From Polaribacter sp. (GTDB taxonomy: Bacteria; Bacteroidota; Bacteroidia; Flavobacteriales; Flavobacteriaceae): 64,000 nucleotides of DNA. The notes beneath the pieces are model-generated. The model did not search any database. It saw nothing but the letters and a program-made list of their open reading frames with translations, and had not been told where the DNA came from. Below, one piece after another: positions 51,736 to 62,800 of the stretch. Position numbers and translations under genes: made by a program. Position 1 is the stretch's first letter. Each line of letters starts with the position of its first letter. The DNA is taken from the NCBI GenBank assembly GCA_028336245.1, contig JAOKTT010000003.1:1-64000 (forward strand). Direction: 5' to 3'.

Positions 51736-53838
51736 TTAACTAATATTAGACCAAATTTTAGATGATTTTGTCATTTGAATAAAAGCTTTTTTTATTAAAA
51801 TATTTTCTTCTTTCGCTAAATTTTCATCCACTTGTAATAAGGAAATAGCAGTATTCCTGGCCACTACTAAAATTTTAGAATCTTTTACTACATCGGCAAT
51901 TTTAAGATCTAAAACACCACTCTGTTGTGTTCCCATAATATTTCCAGGACCTCGCAACTTCAAGTCCACCTCTGCAATTTTAAAACCATCAGTAGTGTCA
52001 ACCATTGTTTTCAGACGCGTCTTTGCCTCTGGTGATAATTTAAAACTGGACAAAAGAATACAATAACTTTGATCAGCTCCTCGTCCAACCCGACCTCTTA
52101 ATTGATGCAATTGTGAGAGTCCAAAACGTTCTGAACTTTCAATGATCATAACACTGGCATTGGGCACGTTTACACCTACCTCAATAACCGTTGTGGCCAC
52201 CATAATTTGCGTTACACCCTTTACAAATCGCTCCATTTCAAACGCTTTGTCTGCGGGTTTCATCTTACCGTGCACAATACTAATTTGATATTTTGGCAAT
52301 GGAAATTCTCTGGATACACTCTCGTAGCCATCCATTAAATCTTTATAATCCATTACTGCAGACTCTTCGATTAATGGGTACACCAAATAGACTTGTCTTC
52401 CTTTATCAATTTCATCTTTCATGAATTTAAAAACAGCCAAACGATTGCTATCAAAACGATGCACTGTCTTTACTTCTTTTCTTCCAGGAGGCAATTCATC
52501 AATAACAGAAATATCCAAATCACCATACACAGACATCGCCAAGGTCCTGGGAATTGGGGTTGCCGTCATCACTAAAATATGTGGAGGTAATTCATTTTTA
52601 GCCCATAACTTTGCGCGTTGCTTTACCCCAAATCGGTGCTGCTCGTCAATAATAGCGATGCCTAAGTTTTTAAATTGCACTTTATCCTCCAATAAGGCGT
52701 GCGTACCAATCAATATATTTAAAGTACCCTCTTCTAAACCTGCATGAATCTCTCTTCTTTTTTTAGTTCTAACAGAGCCTGTTAACATAGCAACCTTGAG
52801 ACCCATACCCGCAACCAATTCTGAAACTGCAATAAAATGCTGATTTGCTAATATTTCTGTAGGTGCCATAATAGTTGCCTGAAAACCATTATCGATGGCT
52901 AAAAGCATGGCTAAAATAGCTACAATCGTTTTTCCTGACCCTACATCTCCCTGCAGCAAACGGTTCATATGTGCTCCAGATGCCACATCCTTTCGAACTT
53001 CTTTCAAAACTCTTTTTTGCGCATTTGTCAAATCAAATGGCAATCTATTTGTATAAAAATCATTGAAAATAGTCCCTACTTTTTCGAAGACTTCCCCTTT
53101 TATTTTCGTTTTATTGAGGAGCTTCTTTCGCAATAACTGCAACTGAATAAAAAATAATTCTTCAAATTTTAATCGATTTTCTGCTTTTGTGAGGTGTTCT
53201 TGACTTTTTGGAAAATGTGCATTTAGAAGTGCTTCTCGTTTGGACATAAACTTAAAATCCTCCAAAATCTCTCGCGATAAATTTTCTTGAATACTATCAT
53301 AAAACTGTTCCAACAAACGCTGTACGTAGGTCCCCATAATTCTATTAGAAACCCCTGCATTTATTAACCTTTCTGTGGCGTGATAAACCGGCTGCATCTT
53401 AGTCTGCAACTTTTTTTTATGAGCACTAAACAATTCTAATTCTGGATGTGGAATGCTAAAACTCCCATTGTAGTGATTGAGTTTCCCATAGACCACATAG
53501 GGCTCATTTACTTTCAAAGAGTCTTTGAGCCATTTTTGTCCTTTAAACCAGACCAATTCAATGCTTCCCGTAGCGTCTTGAAAGGTAGCTACTAAACGAC
53601 TGCCTCTTTTTTGTGCTATTGAATTTACTCGTGTAATACGCCCTACAATTTGCACTTCTGAAGAATTTGGCTGCAAATCTTTTATGGCATGAAATGTAGT
53701 TTTGTCAATGTAGCGAAAAGGAAAGAAATTAAGCAGATCATTGCAGGTCTTCAAGCCCAGTTCCGTGTACAAAAGCGCTGCTCTTTGTACACTAATTCCC
53801 TCGATATATGTAATTGGATAATTTAAATTCAACTTCAA
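51736..53838 (-). CDS. recG: ATP-dependent DNA helicase RecG
   Basis: MNRLLQGDVGSGKTIVAILAM, IIDEQHRFGVKQR, MTATPIPRTLAMSVYGDLDIS, LHQLRGRVGRG. Confidence 0.97.
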   Translation of the reverse strand: MKLNLNYPITYIEGISVQRAALLYTELGLKTCNDLLNFFPFRYIDKTTFHAIKDLQPNSSEVQIVGRITRVNSIAQKRGSRLVATFQDATGSIELVWFKGQKWLKDSLKVNEPYVVYGKLNHYNGSFSIPHPELELFSAHKKKLQTKMQPVYHATERLINAGVSNRIMGTYVQRLLEQFYDSIQENLSREILEDFKFMSKREALLNAHFPKSQEHLTKAENRLKFEELFFIQLQLLRKKLLNKTKIKGEVFEKVGTIFNDFYTNRLPFDLTNAQKRVLKEVRKDVASGAHMNRLLQGDVGSGKTIVAILAMLLAIDNGFQATIMAPTEILANQHFIAVSELVAGMGLKVAMLTGSVRTKKRREIHAGLEEGTLNILIGTHALLEDKVQFKNLGIAIIDEQHRFGVKQRAKLWAKNELPPHILVMTATPIPRTLAMSVYGDLDISVIDELPPGRKEVKTVHRFDSNRLAVFKFMKDEIDKGRQVYLVYPLIEESAVMDYKDLMDGYESVSREFPLPKYQISIVHGKMKPADKAFEMERFVKGVTQIMVATTVIEVGVNVPNASVMIIESSERFGLSQLHQLRGRVGRGADQSYCILLSSFKLSPEAKTRLKTMVDTTDGFKIAEVDLKLRGPGNIMGTQQSGVLDLKIADVVKDSKILVVARNTAISLLQVDENLAKEENILIKKAFIQMTKSSKIWSNIS

Positions 53839-54108
53839 TTTTTCTATGATTCAAAAATAATGAAATCAGATTAAAAAAAGAATTAAATTGATATTTATTG
53901 TGCTTTAGAAAAGGAAGTCTCCATACTTTTCAATTCGCAACAAGCGTTGCTCGCGCTATTACTAGTAAAAAATTACATCTTGCTTTCTTGAAAACAAAAA
54001 ATAAAGCAGATATCATACTTTAGAACTTTGCAATTTGCTTAATATCCTTCTTTTAAAAAGAGCTTTTATACATGTGTATGTGAAAGGTTTTTCTAAACAA
54101 CTTTTAAA

Positions 54109-54138
54109 TTGCACACCTCCTACTTATATGTATATTTG
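54109..54138 (+). promoter_or_regulatory. Bacteroidetes promoter TTG-19 bp-TATATTTG upstream of the rRNA methyltransferase gene
   Basis: TTG 54109-54111 and TATATTTG 54131-54138, 20 bp upstream of the ATG at 54158. Confidence 0.65.
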
Positions 54139-54157
54139 CAATCCATAAGAAGATAAA

Positions 54158-55372
54158 ATGAGATTACACAGGAATTTAACTTTTGCAGTAATAGACAGCA
54201 TTAGAGATATATTTAACGAAGGTGTTTATGCTGACAAAGCAGTAGAAAAGGCTTTAAAACGTGACAAACGTTGGGGAGCTAGAGACCGTAAATTTGTTGC
54301 TGAAACAATTTATGATATTGTTCGCTGGAACCGCTTGTATGCTGAAATTGCAGAAGTGAAAGCACCCTATGATAGAGACAATATTTGGAGGTTGTTTTCT
54401 GTGTGGTGTATCTTAAGAGGAATCGCTTTACCAGATTGGAATCAAGTTGGTGATGTACCAGAAAGAAAAATTAAAGGTCGTTTTGATGAACTTTCTAGAA
54501 CCAGAAAATACAGAGAATCGATTCCAGATTGGATGGATGAAATGTGTGTTAAAGAGTTGGGAGAAGAAATTTGGACCAAAGAAATTGCTGCTTTAAACGT
54601 GCAAGCAAATGTAATTTTAAGAACGAACACCTTAAATATTTCTAAAGAAATACTGCAAAAGAAATTAAAAGCTGAAGATATAAATACGGAATTTGTTCCG
54701 AATCACACAGATGCTTTAATTTTACCAGAAAGAGCAAATGTTTTCAAAAGCGAAGCTTTTCACAACGGATTTTTTGAAGTTCAAGATGCCTCATCTCAGT
54801 TAGTAGCGGCGTATTTAGACGTAAAACCTGGCATGAAAGTAATTGATACCTGTGCCGGCGCTGGAGGTAAAACTTTACATTTAGCTGCTTTAATGGAGAA
54901 TAAAGGACAAATTATTGCCATGGATATTTACGAAAGTAAACTCCGTAAGTTAAAGGTTCGAGCGAAAAGAAACAAAGCACATAACATTGATTTGCGTGTG
55001 ATTGATTCTACAAAGCCAATTAAAAAATTACACGGCAAAGCAGATCGAATTTTAATAGACGCTCCTTGCTCTGGCTTAGGTGTTATTCGCAGAAATCCAG
55101 ACTCAAAATGGAAGCTACAACCTGAGTTTATAGAAAATATTAAAAAAATACAACAGGAAATTTTACAGCAATATGCTGCCATGTTAAAGCCCGGTGGGAA
55201 AATGGTATACGCAACTTGTTCTGTGTTGCCCTCTGAGAACCAAGAACAAGTTAAGACTTTTTTAACATCAGAAGCTGGAAAAGAGTTTATATTTGTTTCG
55301 GACAAAAAAGTTTTAGCACATGTCTCCGGTTTTGATGGCTTCTATATGGCACTGTTAGAAAAGAAAAAATAA
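54158..55372 (+). CDS. RsmB/NOP2-family 16S rRNA (cytosine-C5) methyltransferase
   Basis: VIDTCAGAGGKTLHLAALM, DAPCSGLGVIRRNPDSKW, VYATCSVLPSENQEQV. Confidence 0.93.
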   Translation: MRLHRNLTFAVIDSIRDIFNEGVYADKAVEKALKRDKRWGARDRKFVAETIYDIVRWNRLYAEIAEVKAPYDRDNIWRLFSVWCILRGIALPDWNQVGDVPERKIKGRFDELSRTRKYRESIPDWMDEMCVKELGEEIWTKEIAALNVQANVILRTNTLNISKEILQKKLKAEDINTEFVPNHTDALILPERANVFKSEAFHNGFFEVQDASSQLVAAYLDVKPGMKVIDTCAGAGGKTLHLAALMENKGQIIAMDIYESKLRKLKVRAKRNKAHNIDLRVIDSTKPIKKLHGKADRILIDAPCSGLGVIRRNPDSKWKLQPEFIENIKKIQQEILQQYAAMLKPGGKMVYATCSVLPSENQEQVKTFLTSEAGKEFIFVSDKKVLAHVSGFDGFYMALLEKKK

Positions 55373-55438
55373 TTATATACCACTATATTTTAATAGTGAT
55401 TGCAGAGAAGAAGATTAATAATTTAAAATATTAAATAT

Positions 55439-57580
55439 ATGCTTAAAAAATTACTTTCGTTTTATTGCCTTTTATGTATCTCTTTTCTTACTTTTTCTCA
55501 AGAACAGTATTACAATAATGTAGATTTAACATTAGCTGGACTTCAATTAAAAGATGCTTTAGCTACCAAAATAATATCAACGCACACAAATTTCTTATCT
55601 TATTCTGATGTTTGGGTTGCCTGTAAAAATACAGATATAAACCCTGAAAATTCTAATGAAGTAGTTTTAGTTTATGGCTGGGAAGAAGGGCGTGATCAAG
55701 ACGATTCAAATGATAGAACTAGAGATATCACACGGCAAGATAATGGAAGTAATGGTAATTTTGTATGGAATCGAGAACATGTTTATCCAAAATCTCTTGG
55801 TGAACCAAATCTTGAAACTTCAGGTCCTGGTGCAGATGCGCATCATTTAAGATCTGCTGATAGAACAACAAATACATCTAGGAGTAATAAAAAGTTTGCG
55901 GAAGGTTCTGGAAACTCCGGAAGTGTTTCTAACGGTTGGTACCCTGGTGACGAATGGAAAGGAGATGTTGCTAGAATGATGATGTATATGTATCTACGTT
56001 ATGGCGATAGATGTGCACCAAATAATGTTGGTGATGGCAGCACTGATATGACTGAGGACAATATGATTGATTTATTTTTAGATTGGAACGTACAAGATCC
56101 TGTAACACAATTTGAAAAAGACAGAAATACGTATCATGAAAATACATCGAACTCTTCAGGACAAGGAAATAGAAATCCGTTTATAGACAACCCATACTTA
56201 GCAACAAGGATTTGGGGTGGAGATTCTGCAGAGGATGTATGGGGCATTTATACAAGTAGTGATAGTGAAGCACCTACTCAACCAACCAATGTTATAGCTA
56301 ATAACCAAACCACTACTACTATTGATTTAAACTGGTCTGCCTCTGACGATAATGTAGAAGTAACTGGATATAATGTCTATGTAGATGATGTTTTAACGGC
56401 ACAAAGTTCAAATGTTAGTTTTCAATTAACTAGCCTCACACCAAACACATCATATGCTATACAAATAGAAGCGCTCGATTTAATTAACAATAAATCTGAA
56501 AAGAGTACTGTTATAAATACGAGCACTACTAATGACACGACTGCGCCGAATGTACCAGCAAATATTACCGCAAGTAATATTTCAGGAACAGCATTCAAAA
56601 TAAATTGGACTACTACAACAGACGATACGGCTGTTACTGCTTATAAGGTATTCGTTGATGGTTCTTTGATAGGAAGTACACCAGACCTCTCCTATACTTT
56701 GACGGGTTTAATATTTTCTACAAGCTATCAAATAAGTCTTTCTGCCAAAGATGATGCCGGTAATGAATCTGAACAAAGTGATGCAGTAACTATAACCACC
56801 ACTGATGGGCAATCTAATGGTATTAACGAATTATTTATATCTGAATATGCAGAGCCAGAAGTAAATGGTAGTAATAAAGCCATAGAAATTGTAAACCTAA
56901 CCGCTTCAACGGTTAATTTATCAGAGTATTCTATTCAAAAACAATCTAATGGAGGTTCTTGGGTATCTAATTATCCTTTAGGAAACTTTAACATAGTTAC
57001 GGGTGATGTGTTTGTGATTGTGAATGCAGACACAGATGATAGCATACTTTTAGACGCAGCTGATTTGTTTGGTCCGCCAACCGATAGCGCCGCTCCTTAC
57101 GCATATGGCTCTCCTTTAAACTTTAATGGGAATGACCCAATCGGTTTGTTTAAAAATGGTGTATTAATAGATATTATTGGTATAGCAGGTGATTCTAGTA
57201 AACATATTGAAGATGTGACTTACAGAAGAAAAGGTACTATTTCTGCTCCTAACACTACGTTTACTGCAAATGAATGGGAGCTTTTAGACGGAAATACTTT
57301 TGATGATTTTGGTAGTCATACCTCAACTTTAAGTACCAATACAATTTCTTTTGAATCTTTTAAAATGTTTCCAAATCCAGTAAATGGGGACAAAATCTAT
57401 TTTAATACTTCGGTTGATTCGAGGGTAAGTATTTACACTGTTCTAGGAAAATTAGTACAATCCTCAAAGGTCACAAAAACTAAAAATAGCATAGACATTT
57501 CTCAATTCGCTAAGGGAATTTATCTAGTGAAAATTAATTCTGGGAAACAATTTATTTCTAAAAAACTAATTAAAAATTAA
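55439..57580 (+). CDS. T9SS-secreted endonuclease I family protein with two FN3 domains, lamin-tail-like domain and sorting domain
   Basis: Signal peptide; WNREHVYPKSLGEPN...GPGADAHHLR (endonuclease I); two FN3 repeats (DTTAPNVPANITASNISGTAFKINW); INELFISEYAEPEVNGSNKAIEIVNLT (LTD-like); C-terminal FKMFPNPVNG...FISKKLIKN (T9SS type A CTD). Confidence 0.92.
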   Translation: MLKKLLSFYCLLCISFLTFSQEQYYNNVDLTLAGLQLKDALATKIISTHTNFLSYSDVWVACKNTDINPENSNEVVLVYGWEEGRDQDDSNDRTRDITRQDNGSNGNFVWNREHVYPKSLGEPNLETSGPGADAHHLRSADRTTNTSRSNKKFAEGSGNSGSVSNGWYPGDEWKGDVARMMMYMYLRYGDRCAPNNVGDGSTDMTEDNMIDLFLDWNVQDPVTQFEKDRNTYHENTSNSSGQGNRNPFIDNPYLATRIWGGDSAEDVWGIYTSSDSEAPTQPTNVIANNQTTTTIDLNWSASDDNVEVTGYNVYVDDVLTAQSSNVSFQLTSLTPNTSYAIQIEALDLINNKSEKSTVINTSTTNDTTAPNVPANITASNISGTAFKINWTTTTDDTAVTAYKVFVDGSLIGSTPDLSYTLTGLIFSTSYQISLSAKDDAGNESEQSDAVTITTTDGQSNGINELFISEYAEPEVNGSNKAIEIVNLTASTVNLSEYSIQKQSNGGSWVSNYPLGNFNIVTGDVFVIVNADTDDSILLDAADLFGPPTDSAAPYAYGSPLNFNGNDPIGLFKNGVLIDIIGIAGDSSKHIEDVTYRRKGTISAPNTTFTANEWELLDGNTFDDFGSHTSTLSTNTISFESFKMFPNPVNGDKIYFNTSVDSRVSIYTVLGKLVQSSKVTKTKNSIDISQFAKGIYLVKINSGKQFISKKLIKN

Positions 57581-57633
57581 TATTATACATTCACAAAATT
57601 ATTCAAAACTGAATTATTTTTAACACTAAAAAA

Positions 57634-59724
57634 ATGAGAATAAAATTACTACTACTATCCTTACTACTCACCTTTGCTATTTCTGCACAAGAGCAGTATT
57701 ATACTGGTGTTGATTTAACTGCAGAGGGTGCAGAATTAAAAGAAAATTTAGCAGCAAAAACAATAGGTGCACATACAACCTTTTTAAGTTATACGCCCGG
57801 GGTTTGGGAGTCCTCTAAAATAACAGATGTAAACCCAGAGAATAGTTCAGAGGTTTTATTAATTTATGGTTACTCTGCGTCTGGTACTACTGCCAGAACA
57901 AGTGGCATCAATAATAGTGGAGGTAATCAAGGGGAATGGAATCGAGAGCACACCTATGCAAAATCGTTAGGAAATCCAAATTTAGGATCTTCGGGTCCTG
58001 GTGCTGATGCACATCATTTGCGTCCTTCAGATGTGCAATACAATGGCCAAAGAGGTAACTTAAAATTCGCGGACGGTGCTGGTAATTCTGGCAGTGTTTC
58101 TGGTGGATGGTATCCTGGTGATGAATGGAAAGGAGACATCGCTCGGATGATGATGTACATGTATATTCGGTATGGAAACCAATGCCAACCAAATAACGTT
58201 GGTATTGGAAGCAACGCTGCTACTGGTGACTTTATGATTGATTTATTTTTAGATTGGAATGTAGAAGACCCTGTTTCTGATTTTGAAAGACAAAAAAATA
58301 CCCACCACGATTCTAACCAAAACTATGCGCAAGGAAATAGAAATCCATTTATAGACAATGCCTATTTAGCTACTAGAATTTGGGGAGGAGCCCCTGCAGA
58401 AGATTCATGGGGAATTTATACGTCTAATGATAATGAAGCACCCACAGTGCCTACAAGCGTTGTTCTTAGTAATGCAACCACTTCTAGTATAAATGTTTCG
58501 TGGACTGCCGCTACAGATAATGAAGCCGTAACAAAATACGAAATATATGCCAACGGAACGTTAAACGGAGAAACAGCAAGCACTAATTATACGGCAACCG
58601 GCTTCAACTCAAATACATCCTATGCAATAACTGTGTTGGCGAAAGATCTTGCAGGTAATGCATCTGCCCAATCTGCGCCTGCGAACGGCACCACCACTAC
58701 CGATACCACAGCGCCGTCAGTTCCTAGCAACGTAAATATTACTTTTATTACCGGAACCAGCTTTCAAGTGAATTGGACTGCTTCCACAGATAATACGGCA
58801 GTGACAAGTTATGATGTTTATATTGATGGTGCTTTCAATGGTGCTGCTACAGGAACAAATTATACGGTCTCAGGTCTTACTATTTCAACCGATTATAGTG
58901 TGCGAGTTTTAGCAAAAGATTCGGCAAATAACCAATCAGCGCAGTCAACAGCAGTTACTGCAACTACTACCAACGGGGTAAATAGTGTTGTAGAATTGTT
59001 TTTCTCAGAATATGTTGAAGGTGTTGGGAATAACAAGGCTTTAGAAATTGTAAATTTAACGGACAACCCTATTAATTTATCAGGGTACAGTATAAAAAAG
59101 CAATCGAATGGCGCGGGTGGTTGGATCAATGCACTGCCGTTAAATGGAACCATTGACGTAAATGATGTTTTTGTCATGATTCATTTTCAGGCGGATGATG
59201 CTACTTTAGTTGCAGAAGCTGATTTAGTAGCACCAGAGGGTTCAAACTATGGAGCACCGGTTAACTTCAACGGAAACGATGCTGTAGGTTTATTTAAAGA
59301 TGATGTTTTAATTGATATCATTGGTGTTTTGGGCGAGACTGCTAAAAATTTCGAGAGTATGACCTTGAGAAGAAAATTAACAATCACCACTCCAAACACC
59401 ACTTATATTGCTTCTGAATGGGATCAATACGCTTTTAATACATTTGAAGGCATTGGAACCTACAATGCAACTGCCGGTTTAAATTCTTCTGTTTTTAATT
59501 CTTTTAAAATATATCCCAACCCTACCTATGGAAATACAGTATATTTTAAGGTGGGTGCAAAAACAAAGATAAAAGCCTACAATGTACTAGGTAAATTGGT
59601 GCAAACGGCAATCATAGATGGAAATAACAAGAGTATGGACATTACAACATTAGACAAAGGAATCTATATCTTACGGGTCCAAACGGCAAATGAATTTATA
59701 ACTCAGAAATTAATTAAAAGATAA
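57634..59724 (+). CDS. T9SS-secreted endonuclease I family protein, tandem paralogue of 55439..57580
   Basis: Same architecture: WNREHTYAKSLGNPN...GPGADAHHLRPSD, two FN3 repeats, VVELFFSEYVEGVGNNKALEIVNLT, FKIYPNPTYG...FITQKLIKR. Confidence 0.92.
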   Translation: MRIKLLLLSLLLTFAISAQEQYYTGVDLTAEGAELKENLAAKTIGAHTTFLSYTPGVWESSKITDVNPENSSEVLLIYGYSASGTTARTSGINNSGGNQGEWNREHTYAKSLGNPNLGSSGPGADAHHLRPSDVQYNGQRGNLKFADGAGNSGSVSGGWYPGDEWKGDIARMMMYMYIRYGNQCQPNNVGIGSNAATGDFMIDLFLDWNVEDPVSDFERQKNTHHDSNQNYAQGNRNPFIDNAYLATRIWGGAPAEDSWGIYTSNDNEAPTVPTSVVLSNATTSSINVSWTAATDNEAVTKYEIYANGTLNGETASTNYTATGFNSNTSYAITVLAKDLAGNASAQSAPANGTTTTDTTAPSVPSNVNITFITGTSFQVNWTASTDNTAVTSYDVYIDGAFNGAATGTNYTVSGLTISTDYSVRVLAKDSANNQSAQSTAVTATTTNGVNSVVELFFSEYVEGVGNNKALEIVNLTDNPINLSGYSIKKQSNGAGGWINALPLNGTIDVNDVFVMIHFQADDATLVAEADLVAPEGSNYGAPVNFNGNDAVGLFKDDVLIDIIGVLGETAKNFESMTLRRKLTITTPNTTYIASEWDQYAFNTFEGIGTYNATAGLNSSVFNSFKIYPNPTYGNTVYFKVGAKTKIKAYNVLGKLVQTAIIDGNNKSMDITTLDKGIYILRVQTANEFITQKLIKR

Positions 59725-59743
59725 TGCTCTTTTAATTCATAAC

Positions 59744-59773
59744 AAAAAAACGATTCAATTGAATCGTTTTTTT
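59744..59773. terminator. Palindromic intrinsic terminator after the second endonuclease
   Basis: AAAAAAACGATTCAATTGAATCGTTTTTTT perfect palindrome. Confidence 0.8.
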
Positions 59774-59842
59774 TGTTTAAAACCTCGTGAATAACTCAAA
59801 AATTTCAAAGAAATAATTCATCAAAATTAAATTGAAAAAAAG

Positions 59843-59850
59843 TAAATTTG
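59843..59850 (+). promoter_or_regulatory. -7 promoter box TAAATTTG upstream of purL
   Basis: TAnnTTTG match overlapping the over-extended ORF start at 59848, arguing that the true start is 59863 or 59884. Confidence 0.5.
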
Positions 59851-59883
59851 CTTTTTACACCAATGTCCAAACACAACACAATA

Positions 59884-62800
59884 ATGATTCATTTCTTTGG
59901 AAATAAAGACAGTAAAGTATATGCTGTTCAAACAACAAAAGAACTAACTGCAAAGACAGTTTCTAAATTAACTTGGTTATTTGCCAATCAACCTAAAATA
60001 GAAGCAGCAGCTATTGATGCTTTTTTTGTAGGCCCAAGAGCAGCAATGATTACTCCTTGGAGCACAAATGCAGTTGAAATTACTCAGAATATGGCAATTT
60101 CTGGTATCCTAAGAATTGAGGAATTCACAGTAGTTTCTGAAGATTTTACAGATTTTGACCCTATGATTTCTGAGAAATTCACCCGTTTACATCAAGAATC
60201 ATTTACAGTAGCCGTTCTGCCAGAAGCGATTTTAGATATCGAAGATATTGCAGCTTATAATGCCCAAGAAGGTTTGTCTTTAAGCACAGATGAAGTTGAA
60301 TATTTAGAAAGTGTTGCAACAAAAATTGGAAGAAAATTAACAGATTCTGAAGTATTTGGCTTTAGTCAAGTAAATTCAGAACACTGTAGACATAAAATAT
60401 TTAACGGAACTTTTGTTATTGATGGCGAAGAACAACCTACTTCCCTATTCAAAATGATCAAAGAAACAGCAAAACAATTTCCAAATGATATTGTTTCTGC
60501 TTATAAAGACAATGTTGCATTTATAAAAGGACCTAAAGTAGCACAGTTTGCTCCTAAAACAGCAGATAAACCAGATTTTTATCAAACGGAAGACTTTGAA
60601 TCTGTAATTTCTATCAAAGCAGAAACACATAATTTCCCGACTACTGTTGAGCCTTTTAACGGAGCAGCAACGGGTTCAGGAGGAGAAATTAGAGATCGAC
60701 TTGCTGGCGGAAAAGGTTCTTTACCTCTGGCAGGAACAGCCGTGTATATGACTTCATATTCTCGTTTAGAAGAAAAAAGATATTGGGAGCATAAATTTGA
60801 AGCAAGAGATTGGTTGTACCAAACCCCAAAGGATATTTTAATTAAAGCATCTAACGGAGCATCTGACTTTGGAAACAAATTTGGACAACCTTTAATTACG
60901 GGCTCTGTTTTAACTTTTGAACACGAAGAAAATGCTGCTTCAAGTACTACAAAACCTAGAAAATTAGGCTATGATAAAGTCATCATGCAAGCTGGTGGAA
61001 TTGGGTATGGAAAAGCAGATCAAGCAATCAAAGAAACCCCTAAAGAAGGAGATAAAATTGTAATTCTTGGTGGAGACAATTATAGAATAGGAATGGGCGG
61101 CGCTGCAGTTTCATCGTCAGATACTGGAGAGTTGGCCTCAGGAATTGAGTTAAACGCGGTACAACGTTCCAATCCAGAAATGCAAAAACGTGCTGCGAAT
61201 GCAATTCGTGGAATGGTAGAAAGTGAAGAAAACTTTATTGTTTCTATTCATGATCATGGTGCTGGTGGACATTTGAATTGTTTATCAGAATTGGTAGAAG
61301 ATACTGGTGGTAAAATCGATTTAGATACCTTACCTGTTGGAGATCCTACTTTATCAGGAAAAGAAATTATCGGTAACGAATCTCAAGAAAGAATGGGCTT
61401 GGTTATTGCAGAAAAAAATATCGATACCTTACAAAAAATTGCAGATCGAGAACGGTCTCCAATGTACACGGTTGGAGAGGTTACAGGAGATAAAAGATTT
61501 ACTTTTAAATCTAAAAAGAAAGGGGATACACCAATGGATTTTGCTTTAGAAGACATGTTTGGTGCTTCACCTAAAACGGTATTAACAGATATAACTGTTG
61601 AAAGAAAATACAAGAATCCAAGATATAAAGCAAAGAATTTAGAAATCTATTTAAAACAAGTGCTACAATTAGAGGCAGTTGCTTGTAAAGATTGGTTAAC
61701 AAACAAAGTAGACAGATGTGTGGGGGGTAAAGTTGCCAAACAACAGTGTGTTGGTCCGTTGCAGATTCCGTTAAATAACGTTGGCGTGATGGCCTTGGAT
61801 TACAACGGAAAAGAAGGCGTTGCAACTGCTATTGGCCATGCTCCTATTTCTGGGTTGATTGATCCTGAAGCTGGAAGTAGAAATGCAATAACAGAAGCGC
61901 TTACAAATCTTATGTGGGCACCTTTGAAAGACAAATTAAAAAGTGTTTCATTGTCTGCAAATTGGATGTGGCCTTGTAAAAATGAAGGTGAAGATGCACG
62001 TTTATATAAAGCTGTTAAAGCAGTATCAGAATTTTCTATCGATTTAGGAATCAATGTTCCTACTGGGAAAGATTCGTTGTCAATGAAGCAAAAATATGCG
62101 GATAGCGAAGTAATTTCTCCAGGAACTGTAATTATTTCTGCTGCTGGAAATTGTAATGAAATCACGAAAGTAGTAGAGCCTCTTTTACAAATTGATGGTG
62201 GAAACATCTACTATATTAACATTTCCCAAGACGCGTATAAATTAGGTGGAAGTTCATTCAATCAAACTTTAAATGCACTTGGTAATGAAGCGCCTGATGT
62301 AACCAATGCTTCTTATTTGAAGAAAACGTTTAATACCATTCAACAATTAATAAAAGAAGATAAAATTAAAGCAGGACATGATATTGCATCTGGCGGTTTT
62401 ATTACTACTTTGTTAGAAATGTGCTTTGCAGATGTAAACTTAGGAGCAGATTTTAATATTTCTGAATTGAATGAAGAAGATACTATTAAAGTACTGTTTT
62501 CTGAAAATGCAGGAATCGTTTTTCAAGCAGATGCGTCTGTAGAGACCGCCTTTGAAGAGATGGGAATTACTGTTTTTAACATCGGAACTGCAAATAATTC
62601 CGGAAAAGTAACTATTAAAAATAACGAAGAAACGTTCTCTTTTGATGTCGCTGAAATGAGAGATGTTTGGTATAAAACTTCTTTTTTACTAGATAGTAAA
62701 CAAACTGCAAATGGTTTGGCACAAGACCGTTTTGACAATTACAAAAAGCAGCCTTTAACCTATAAGTTCCCGGCTAATTTTACAGGCAAACTACCTATCA

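Noticed and set aside
53839-54108. AT-rich 270-bp spacer between recG and the RsmB-like gene, with a small GCAAC/GTTGC hairpin near 53938
   Set aside because: Short, weak stem and no promoter/terminator pair of its own; only the downstream TATATTTG promoter is supportable.
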